This document shows positions 58,075 to 64,000 of a DNA stretch of 64,000 nt, in pieces. The stretch is from Gammaproteobacteria bacterium (lineage in GTDB: Bacteria; Pseudomonadota; Gammaproteobacteria; SZUA-140), in the NCBI GenBank assembly GCA_016716465.1, contig JADJWH010000001.1, positions 62,001 to 126,000 of the forward strand, given 5' to 3'. Positions within the stretch are counted from its first letter, which is position 1, and each line of letters begins with the position of its first letter. The notes beneath the pieces are model-generated. The model was not told the origin of the DNA, did no database searches, and saw only the letters and a list, made by a program, of their open reading frames with translations. The position numbers and the translations under genes were made by a program.

Positions 58075-58404
58075 ATGTCGACACGGAAGGTCGTCGAATA
58101 TCTGGGGCAGGATGGCTCCGCACCGTTCTCCGACTGGTTCATGCGGCTTGATCCCTATGTCGCCGCCAGGGTGACGACAGCGCTGTATCGCCTGGAGCAG
58201 GGCAATCTCTCGCATGTGAAACCGGTCGGGCAGTGGGTGACGGAATACCGGATCGACTTCGGGCCGGGTTACCGCGTCTACTTCGGGCAGGATGGAAGCG
58301 TATTGATCATTCTGCTCGGTGGCGGCAGCAAGAAAGGCCAGAGTGCCGACATCCGGTTAGCTCAACAACGCTGGCGCGACTACAAATCGCGCAAGAAAGA
58401 GTAA
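58075..58404 (+). CDS. RelE/ParE-superfamily toxin (HigB / phage Gp49-like)
   Basis: 109 residues, single RelE/ParE fold: APFSDWFMRLDPYVAARVTT, LYRLEQGNLSHVKPVGQWV, YRIDFGPGYRVYFGQDGSVLIILLGGGSKKGQ. This is the addiction-module killer family. Toxin-first order is typical. The antitoxin begins 5 bases after the stop. Confidence 0.9.
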   Translation: MSTRKVVEYLGQDGSAPFSDWFMRLDPYVAARVTTALYRLEQGNLSHVKPVGQWVTEYRIDFGPGYRVYFGQDGSVLIILLGGGSKKGQSADIRLAQQRWRDYKSRKKE

Positions 58405-58409
58405 GGTCC

Positions 58410-58733
58410 ATGCCGATCACACGGAAATTCCGCACCACGATCTGGCAGCGCGCCCAGAGCGACACACGCTTTCGCACCTCGATGCTCAAAGAGGCCGTCA
58501 ACGAACTTCTCGCGGGGGATCTTGCAGCCGGCAAGGCCATGCTGCGCGACTACGTCAACGCCACACTCACCTTCGATGAACTCGCCAAGGCGACCGGAAA
58601 GCCCAGCAAGAGCCTCCAGCGCATGCTCGGACCGCGCGGCAATCCCACCGCGGAGAGCCTGTTCGCCATCCTCAAGGCGCTGCAGGACCACGAACAAATC
58701 CAGCTCGCGGTGACTTCCCGGCGTGCGGCATAA
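58410..58733 (+). CDS. Helix-turn-helix antitoxin of the first module
   Basis: 107 residues from the ATG at 58410. C-terminal HTH: TFDELAKATGKPSKSLQRMLGPRGNPTAESLFAIL. The N-terminal helix (SMLKEAVNELLAGDLAAGKAML) probably binds the toxin. The HTH should bind the GGTAAC dyad upstream of the toxin. Confidence 0.88.
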   Translation: MPITRKFRTTIWQRAQSDTRFRTSMLKEAVNELLAGDLAAGKAMLRDYVNATLTFDELAKATGKPSKSLQRMLGPRGNPTAESLFAILKALQDHEQIQLAVTSRRAA

Positions 58734-58743
58734 ACACTTAACC

Positions 58744-58770
58744 GGGGGACAGATTTCAAATCTGTCCCCC
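58744..58770. repeat. GGGGGACAGATTT palindrome between modules 1 and 2
   Basis: Perfect copy with a TTTCAAA centre, 10 bases after the antitoxin stop. Confidence 0.9.
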
Positions 58771-58856
58771 TTCCTGCGGATTCCATACAACACTTGCTGG
58801 CTAATTCAAACGTCTTGGTCACAACAAGGATTCGAGTATCTATACTGGCACTCGAT

Positions 58857-58909
58857 ATGGCGCCAGGGAGTGGCGCCATGCTGTTTGACATATTACGCGT
58901 GGCGTAATA
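58857..58909 (+). promoter_or_regulatory. Regulatory dyads and promoter of the higBA module
   Basis: Two inverted repeats: ATGGCGCCA (58857-58865) with TGGCGCCAT (58871-58879), and TATTACGC (58891-58898) with GCGTAATA (58902-58909). TTGACA (58885-58890) is followed after 17 bases by TAGTCT (58908-58913), so the second dyad covers the promoter spacer. Start is predicted next to the ATG at 58922. Confidence 0.6.
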
Positions 58910-58921
58910 GTCTGGAGGCCG

Positions 58922-59200
58922 ATGATTCGAACATTCCGCGACCGCGAGGTCGAGGCGCTGTTCCATGATCAGGAGGTGCCGCGGTTCCGGGCGATCGAGC
59001 GGGTCGCGCGCCGCAAGCTCCTGTATCTGAGCCAGGCAAAGCGACTCCAGGATCTTCGAGTCCCGCCGGGCAACCGGTTTGAGGTGCTGAAAGGCGATCG
59101 CAACGGGCAGTACAGCATCCGCGTCAACGACCAGTGGAGGATCTGTTTCCGCTGGGAGGATGGCGACGCATTCGATGTCGAGATCGTGGATTACCATTGA
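58922..59200 (+). CDS. higB: HigB-type RelE-family toxin
   Basis: 92 residues: MIRTFRDREVEALFHDQEVP, ERVARRKLLYLSQAKRLQDL, PPGNRFEVLKGDRNGQYSIR, NDQWRICFRW. Canonical HigB mRNA interferase. GGAGG is only 3 bases from the ATG. Followed by higA. Confidence 0.95.
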   Translation: MIRTFRDREVEALFHDQEVPRFRAIERVARRKLLYLSQAKRLQDLRVPPGNRFEVLKGDRNGQYSIRVNDQWRICFRWEDGDAFDVEIVDYH

Positions 59201-59210
59201 GAGAGCGAGC

Positions 59211-59516
59211 ATGGCCACCAAGCAAAAATCCCTGGAGCCCATCCACCCCGGCGAGATCCTGCTGGAGGAATTCATGCGGCCGCTCGATATCAGCATCAAC
59301 CGCCTCGCGCGCGACATCGCCGTGCCGCCAGGCCGCATCAGCGCGATCGTCAACGGCAACCGCGCCATCAGCGCCGACACCGCCCTGCGCCTCGGCCGCT
59401 ACTTCAGCGTCTCGCCCGAAACATGGATGGGATTGCAGGCGGACTACGACCTGCGCCTGGCCCAGCGCACCGTCGGCGCCGAGGTGGAGCGGCGCGTGCA
59501 CCCCTACGCCGCCTGA
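59211..59516 (+). CDS. higA: HigA antitoxin
   Basis: 101 residues from the ATG at 59211: IHPGEILLEEFMRPLDISIN, the HTH RLARDIAVPPGRISAIVNGN, RAISADTALRLGRYF and PETWMGLQADYDLRLA. HTH XRE-family HigA. It begins 10 bases after higB. Confidence 0.95.
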   Translation: MATKQKSLEPIHPGEILLEEFMRPLDISINRLARDIAVPPGRISAIVNGNRAISADTALRLGRYFSVSPETWMGLQADYDLRLAQRTVGAEVERRVHPYAA

Positions 59517-59539
59517 TTGCCCTTTGCCCTCGCTGCCAC

Positions 59540-59649
59540 GGGGACAGATTTGATCTGTCCCTGGGTGAACCGACGGGGACGGACTTCCAGTCCGTCCCCA
59601 TGCCAGCACGCCATCCATGCAAGGGGGACAGATTTGAAATCTGTCCCCC
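59540..59649. repeat. Three palindromes between modules 2 and 3
   Basis: Copies at 59540-59561 (shortened centre), 59575-59599 (GGGGACGGACTTCC variant) and 59623-59649 (perfect). The first two repeat the paired layout of 57787-57848. Confidence 0.9.
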
Positions 59650-59709
59650 TTCCCGCAAATCTGCACTCCTTTCCGCGCCCAATCCGTCCCACTCATCTCT
59701 ACGCGGGAA

Positions 59710-59973
59710 TTACATGTTCCTTCTCATGTACTCACGCAGGACTTCATTGATCTTGGACTGATACTTCTCGTTTTGTGTCTTGAACCAGGCCAGCACATCC
59801 GCGTCGAGGCGCAGGCTCACGGCCTTCTTGACCGGGCGATAGAAGCGGCCGCGCACGGCTTCGTCCCAGTCGCGCACCTCGGGGATGTCGTCGGTGGCGA
59901 TCTTCGCGTCCGGCATACGCTTGAGGGCGTCGATCTCCGCTTTTCGCTTTGCCGGTGGCTTAGTCTTGCTCAT
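59710..59973 (-). CDS. brnA: BrnA-family antitoxin
   Basis: 87 residues. Basic N-terminus (MSKTKPPAKRKAEIDALKR), ribbon-helix-helix-like KKAVSLRLDADVLAWFKTQN and EKYQSKINEVLREYMRR. It is the partner and repressor of BrnT, whose gene overlaps it by 14 bases upstream. Confidence 0.92.
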   Translation of the reverse strand: MSKTKPPAKRKAEIDALKRMPDAKIATDDIPEVRDWDEAVRGRFYRPVKKAVSLRLDADVLAWFKTQNEKYQSKINEVLREYMRRNM

Positions 59974-60238
59974 ACTGTCTCCGTTCGTGCGCGGTGGCTT
60001 TTCGCGCCGAGATGATCCGAATGACTTCCTCGCCCTCGTGTTCGAATGCCGTGTGACTCACCAGCAACAGGACACCCTCGACCCTGCCTAGGGTGTGCCA
60101 GCGCTGTTCGCTGCCGGCGATCCGATCCAGCCGGCTCAGCGCGAGCGGGTCGTCGAACACCTCCTGCGCCAGCTCAAAGCTGACGCCGTGCTTGAGCCGG
60201 TTCGCGCGGTTTTTGTTCTCATCCCATGAGAAGTGCAT
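59960..60238 (-). CDS. brnT: BrnT-family toxin
   Basis: 92 residues from the ATG at 60238: MHFSWDENKNRANRLKHGVS, FELAQEVFDDPLALSRLDR, GVLLLVSHTAFEHEGEEVIR and ISARKATAHERRQYEQ. This is the BrnT ribonuclease fold, toxin first, then brnA. Confidence 0.94.
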   Translation of the reverse strand: MHFSWDENKNRANRLKHGVSFELAQEVFDDPLALSRLDRIAGSEQRWHTLGRVEGVLLLVSHTAFEHEGEEVIRIISARKATAHERRQYEQD

Positions 60239-60269
60239 ACGGCAATTCCGTTTGCCTGTATGCATGGAA

Positions 60270-60281
60270 TTGTATATACAA
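60270..60281 (-). promoter_or_regulatory. Operator-like palindrome upstream of brnT
   Basis: TTGTATATACAA, perfectly symmetric, 32 bases upstream of the brnT start, with TTGACG further upstream on the minus strand. A likely BrnA binding site. Confidence 0.5.
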
Positions 60282-60316
60282 AATTGTCTGCGTCAATTCG
60301 GGGCACACAAAGACAT

Positions 60317-60404
60317 GGGGGACAGATTTGAAATCTGTCCCCCTGCCCGCGAATCTGCCTCCTTTCCCCCGGATGCCGGTGCGCTGCACCTCTATCCGGG
60401 CTAC
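60317..60404. repeat. Palindrome plus half GTAGCCCGG element
   Basis: Perfect GGGGGACAGATTT palindrome at 60317-60343, then only the right half of the GTAGCCCGG family (CCCGGATGCCGGTG to CCGGGCTAC) at 60367-60404. Confidence 0.88.
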
Positions 60405-60483
60405 AATTACCCCTCGAATCCGCTGTAAAAACCCGCCCCCCTCCAGATCGCTCCGTTTTCGCGCCTCTCCAGCCTAATTTTCT

Positions 60484-60512
60484 GTGCAATATGCACGATA
60501 GTAGTGTATAGT
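60484..60512 (+). promoter_or_regulatory. Operator and -10 box of the Xre-RES module
   Basis: Perfect dyad GTGCA (60484-60488), ATA, TGCAC (60492-60496), followed by TATAGT (60507-60512) as -10. The -35 box is weak, which fits a promoter overlapped by an operator. Confidence 0.5.
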
Positions 60513-60542
60513 GTGCCCTATGCGCAGAAGGAGCCCCTCCCC

Positions 60543-60902
60543 GTGAAACCCGCCACCGCCGCCACCCCCGACAAGGCGGACGTCCTCAACGAGGCGCTGG
60601 TCAATGCCGGCCGGTATCTCGGCATGAGCCAGGTCGAGCTGGGCGCCATCGTCGGCAAGGACCGCACCGCCATCAGCCGCGGCCGTGTCGATCCCGACAG
60701 CAAGGCGGGCGAACTCGCGCTGCTGTTCATCCGCTGCTACCGCGCCTTGTACACGCTGACCGGCGGCGAGCCCGAACAGATGGCGCACTGGATGCGCACC
60801 GAAAACCGCCACACCGGCGGCGTCCCGGCCGAGCAGGTCAAGACCGTGCAGGGACTGATCACCGTGCTCGAATACCTCGACGCCATCCGGGGAAAACTCT
60901 GA
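60543..60902 (+). CDS. MbcA/ParS/Xre-type antitoxin
   Basis: 119 residues with a GTG start at 60543, set by AAGGAG at 60528-60533; the open frame extends upstream to 60504. HTH in the first half (YLGMSQVELGAIVGKDRTAISR), then a DUF2384-like C-terminus (ALYTLTGGEPEQMAHWMRTEN, YLDAIRGKL). It ends directly at the start of the RES toxin gene. Confidence 0.88.
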   Translation: MKPATAATPDKADVLNEALVNAGRYLGMSQVELGAIVGKDRTAISRGRVDPDSKAGELALLFIRCYRALYTLTGGEPEQMAHWMRTENRHTGGVPAEQVKTVQGLITVLEYLDAIRGKL

Positions 60903-61649
60903 ATGACCGACTGGAACGGCGTGCTCGCCGCCGCGCCGCCCGTCCCGCTCGCGGGCGCGCTGCAGCGCCTGGTGGAAAGCCAGGAGCAGGTCGCCACCAA
61001 CCAACTAGTCGCCTCGCTCGCGCGCCAGTCCGTGCTGGAAGAAATGATCGAGGCCACCAAGCCGCCGCAGCGGCGGGGCACTGAGGCGCTGCATTACCTG
61101 CTGTCCACGCCGTTCCGCTATCCGCCGCTGAAATTCGGCTCCCGCTTTGGCCGGCGCAGCGAGCCCAGCCTGTTCTACGGCTCGCGCGAGACGCGCACGG
61201 CGCTGGCCGAGGCGGCCTATTACCGCTTCGTCTTCTGGTACGGCATGACCGTGCCGCCGCCGGGCAAGCTCGACACCCAGCACACGCTGTTCGGCGCCGA
61301 CTATAAAACCGAACGCGGCCTGCAACTGCAGCACGCACCCTTCGCCGAGCACGCCGCGCAACTCACCCACGCCAGCGACTACACCGGCAGCCAGGCGCTG
61401 GGTGCCGCGATGCGCGAGGCCGGCATCGAGGCCTTCGAATACACCTCCGCCCGCGACCCCGAACACGGCATCAACGTCGCGCTGTTCACGCCCGCCGCGC
61501 TGGCCAGCCCCCGGCCGCAGTTCCAGGACGCCTGGCTGTGCGAACTCACTGCCGCCCACGTCCGCTTCAACGCCGTCCACAGCCCGGCGGGCTACGACTT
61601 CCCGGTGGAAGTGTTCCGCGTAAACGGTTCACTCCCCTGGCCGGGCTGA
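60903..61649 (+). CDS. RES-domain NAD+ phosphorylase toxin
   Basis: 248 residues. RES domain with the conserved arginine in SRFGRRSEPSLFYGSRETRT, then ALAEAAYYRFVFWYG, and DYTGSQALGAAMREAGIEAF with EYTSARDP. RES toxins deplete NAD+; the upstream antitoxin blocks the active site. The ATG follows the antitoxin stop without a gap. Confidence 0.93.
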   Translation: MTDWNGVLAAAPPVPLAGALQRLVESQEQVATNQLVASLARQSVLEEMIEATKPPQRRGTEALHYLLSTPFRYPPLKFGSRFGRRSEPSLFYGSRETRTALAEAAYYRFVFWYGMTVPPPGKLDTQHTLFGADYKTERGLQLQHAPFAEHAAQLTHASDYTGSQALGAAMREAGIEAFEYTSARDPEHGINVALFTPAALASPRPQFQDAWLCELTAAHVRFNAVHSPAGYDFPVEVFRVNGSLPWPG

Positions 61650-61664
61650 CCGCAGCCGCTGACC

Positions 61665-61752
61665 GGGGACAGACTTCACCCACGTTAGGGGACAGACTTC
61701 CAGTCTGTCCCCTTTAAGAGCGCGTCAGGGGACAGATTTCAAATCTGTCCCC
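61665..61752. repeat. Three palindrome copies after the RES toxin
   Basis: A broken copy at 61665, then GGGGACAGACTTCC plus AGTCTGTCCCC at 61688-61712 and GGGGACAGATTT plus AAATCTGTCCCC at 61728-61752. Confidence 0.9.
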
Positions 61753-61772
61753 AACCCAGAGCCGCCCGCATC

Positions 61773-61858
61773 GTAGCCCGGATAAAGCGCAGCGGCATCC
61801 GGGAAATCCAGAGCCGGCATCCCCGGATGCCGGTGCTCCGCACCTCTATCCGGGCTAC
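61773..61858. repeat. GTAGCCCGGAT element, copy 4
   Basis: Starts GTAGCCCGGATAAAGCGCAG and ends CTCTATCCGGGCTAC. Followed by a broken GGGGGACAGGT copy near 61871. Confidence 0.9.
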
Positions 61859-61899
61859 GAAGCACTTCTCGGGGGACAGGTCACCCCTAACCCATAGTC

Positions 61900-61917
61900 C
61901 TACGACCTTCGTCGTAG
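61900..61917. repeat. Hairpin upstream of hsdR
   Basis: CTACGAC and GTCGTAG around a CTTC loop, followed by an AT-rich TATATATATG stretch that may hold the hsdR promoter. Confidence 0.5.
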
Positions 61918-61987
61918 TATGTGGGACTCTATATATATGTGTTAGCATCCCCCTCTAACCTCATAAGAACAAACGACATATAAGAAC

Positions 61988-64000
61988 GTGTCCACGCCGG
62001 AGCAATATGCACGCGAAACCATCGACCGCCTGCTGACGCAGGCCGGCTGGAACGTGTGTAATACAAGTGCGGCAAATATCACCGCGCATCGCGGCGTGGC
62101 GATCCGCGAGTTTCCGCTGAAGTCGGGACACGGCGAGGCGGACTATCTGCTCTACGTCGACGGCAAGGCCGCCGGTGTTATTGAGGCCAAGAAGGAAGGC
62201 GTGACGCTGACCGGCGTCGAGACGCAATCCGCCAAATACACGCAGGGACTCCCCGACGGACTGCCCGCCTGGCGCAAACCATTGCCGTTTGCGTACCAGT
62301 CCACCGGCGTCGAAACCCGCTTCACCAACGGCCTCGACCCCCAGCCGCGTTCACGCCCGGTGTTCGCCTTTCATAAACCTGATCATCTCGCCCACTTAAT
62401 CGAAGAAGCAGAAGAATTCAAAAAAATCTCGAGAGAGCAGGGGGATGACGCAGCTTATTTGAGAGCAGCCGAGGCTAGACCTACTGATTACATCAGTCGT
62501 GGCGCGACATTTCTTGATCGAATGAAAATCATGCCGCCTTTGGCAGATAAGCTCTGGCCACCAAAACCCAAGGCCATTGATAATATCGAGCGCTCGTTGC
62601 GTGAGAACCGTCCTCGAGCATTGGTACAGATGGCGACAGGTTCCGGAAAAACCTTGCTCGCTATTGTGTTGGCCTACCGCCTATTAAAGTTTACTGGTGC
62701 CCGGCGCATCCTGTTTCTCGTCGACCGCGGCAACCTCGGCGACCAGACGCTGAAGGAATTCCAGCAATACGCCTCGCCCTACAACAACTTCAAGTTCACC
62801 GAGGAGTACATCGTCCAGCGCCTGCAAGGCAACACCCTGGACACTACCGCGCGCGTCTGCATCTGCACCATCCAGCGCATGTACTCCATGTTGAAGGGCA
62901 GGGAACTGCCCGAAGACCTGGAAGAGGAATCGGTCGGCCAACTCGGCGGCCTGTTCAAACAGCCCGAGCCCATCGAATACAACCCGAATATCCCGATAGA
63001 GACCTTCGACATCATCGTCACCGACGAATGCCACCGCTCCATCTACAACCTCTGGGCGCAGGTGCTGGAGTACTTCGACGCCTACCTCATCGGCCTCACC
63101 GCCACGCCCGGCAAGCAGACCTTCGGCTTCTTCAACCAGAACCTGGTGATGGAATACAACCACGAAATGGCCGTAGCCGACGGCGTTAACGTCAACTACG
63201 ATGTCTACCGCATCCGCACCGCCATCACCGAACAGGGCTCCAAGGTAGAGGCCGGCTACTCGGTTCAGATCCAGGAACGCGAGACCCGCAAGAAGCGCTG
63301 GGAACAGCTCGACGACGACTTCAGCTACGATCCCAACCAGCTCGACCGCGACGTGGTCGCCCCGGACCAGATCCGCAAGATCATCCAGACCTTCCGCGAC
63401 AGGTTGTTCACTGAGATCTTCCCCGGCCGCGAGTGGGTGCCCAAGACCCTCATCTTCGCCAAGGACGACGCCCACGCCGAGAACATCGTCGAGATCGTGC
63501 GCGAGGAATTCGGCAAGGGCAACGACTTCGCCCAGAAGATCACCTATCGCACCACCGGCGCGAAACCGAAAGACCTCATCAATGAATTCCGCACCAGCCC
63601 CATGCCGCGCATCGCCGTCACTGTGGACATGATCGCCACCGGCACCGACATCAAGGCGGTGGAGGTCGTCATGTTCATGCGCGCCGTCAAATCCCGCGCC
63701 TTCTTTGAGCAGATGAAAGGCCGCGGCGTGCGCGTCATCAAGCCCGACGACCTGCAAAGCGTCACCCCCGACGCCCGGGCCAAGGACCACTTCGTCATCG
63801 TCGATGCCGTCGGCGTCTGCGAGCAGGACAAGACCGACTCGCGCCCCATGGAGCAGAAGCCCACCGTCAGCTTCGAAAAGCTCATGCAGGCCGTGGCCTT
63901 CGGCAACACCGAAGACGAGGTGCTCTCCTCGCTTGCAGGAAGATTGGCCCGCATGGAACACCGCATGACCGCGGAGGACGACCGGCAGGTTCGCGCCCTC
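61988..64000 (+). CDS. hsdR: Type I restriction enzyme R subunit, EcoEI type (3' partial)
   Basis: The frame from a GTG at 61988 stays open to the window end (671 codons seen). N-terminal nuclease: REFPLKSGHGEADYLLYVDG then KAAGVIEAKKEG, the D-x(n)-E-x-K pattern of HsdR nucleases. Helicase motifs: MATGSGKT (Walker A), TDECHRSIYN (motif II) and IGLTATPGKQTFGFF (motif III). HsdR translocates DNA and cuts unmodified foreign DNA together with HsdM and HsdS, which should lie downstream. Codon use is mosaic: about 62350-62695 is much poorer in GC than the flanks. Confidence 0.95.
   Translation, partial: MSTPEQYARETIDRLLTQAGWNVCNTSAANITAHRGVAIREFPLKSGHGEADYLLYVDGKAAGVIEAKKEGVTLTGVETQSAKYTQGLPDGLPAWRKPLPFAYQSTGVETRFTNGLDPQPRSRPVFAFHKPDHLAHLIEEAEEFKKISREQGDDAAYLRAAEARPTDYISRGATFLDRMKIMPPLADKLWPPKPKAIDNIERSLRENRPRALVQMATGSGKTLLAIVLAYRLLKFTGARRILFLVDRGNLGDQTLKEFQQYASPYNNFKFTEEYIVQRLQGNTLDTTARVCICTIQRMYSMLKGRELPEDLEEESVGQLGGLFKQPEPIEYNPNIPIETFDIIVTDECHRSIYNLWAQVLEYFDAYLIGLTATPGKQTFGFFNQNLVMEYNHEMAVADGVNVNYDVYRIRTAITEQGSKVEAGYSVQIQERETRKKRWEQLDDDFSYDPNQLDRDVVAPDQIRKIIQTFRDRLFTEIFPGREWVPKTLIFAKDDAHAENIVEIVREEFGKGNDFAQKITYRTTGAKPKDLINEFRTSPMPRIAVTVDMIATGTDIKAVEVVMFMRAVKSRAFFEQMKGRGVRVIKPDDLQSVTPDARAKDHFVIVDAVGVCEQDKTDSRPMEQKPTVSFEKLMQAVAFGNTEDEVLSSLAGRLARMEHRMTAEDDRQVRAL

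Noticed and set aside
57787..61858. Integron cassette array
   Set aside because: No attC-like sites or integrase; modules point in both directions and the palindromes are too short and symmetric.

Overview
The window is a GC-rich, densely coded chromosomal segment from a proteobacterium, most likely a gammaproteobacterium with sulfur-oxidising capacity. This placement is inference. It rests on a SUF operon, cydABX next to a type I sulfide:quinone oxidoreductase, LpoB-family lipoproteins, ArfB, YdcH, TypA, CspA and a full-length Lhr helicase. No rRNA, tRNA, CRISPR array or phage was seen.

Region 1 (1-13.7 kb), core metabolism. It opens inside sufD and continues sufS, sufU, a SufT-like DUF59 gene and a Rieske ferredoxin. 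A sigma-54 activator (3751-5097, minus) is divergent from cydP-cydA-cydB-cydX-sqr. The gap between them holds a -24/-12 promoter, an IHF-type site and a dyad, so this activator probably controls a bd oxidase plus sulfide oxidation unit. Then come a frameshifted beta-CASP metallo-hydrolase, an MscS channel, a DUF481 outer-membrane protein and a groES with no groEL beside it.

Region 2 (13.9-34.3 kb), mostly housekeeping and envelope. It holds two adjacent genes of unknown function, a Sel1-repeat protein, an unknown secreted protein, Lhr, a DUF523/DUF1722 protein, a four-gene lipoprotein operon (LPP20, LpoB, COG3014, LPP20), a DUF4382 lipoprotein, a DMT transporter, YdcH, ArfB, CspA, copC-copD (copD frameshifted) and typA.

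Region 3 (34.3-57.8 kb), transport, polyphosphate, glycan and signalling genes. It contains two MFS transporters, a SET protein, a polyphosphate:AMP phosphotransferase, an MscS-like channel, a GH17-GT2 glucan synthase, a GT4/deacetylase/flippase operon, two methyltransferases (one exported), a dual GGDEF-EAL protein, a DUF2959 lipoprotein, two formylglycine-generating-enzyme-like proteins (one with two heme c motifs) and two small envelope proteins. From about 34 kb onward two families of short palindromic repeats fill the intergenic gaps. Neither was found before 34 kb.

Region 4 (57.8-64 kb), a defence and addiction island. Four toxin-antitoxin modules (HigB/HigA-like, HigBA, BrnTA, Xre/RES) lie in a row, each separated from the next by palindromic repeats. 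An EcoEI-type hsdR follows and runs off the window end.

Two genes (beta-CASP hydrolase and copD) need a one-base frame correction. These are either real lesions or assembly errors.
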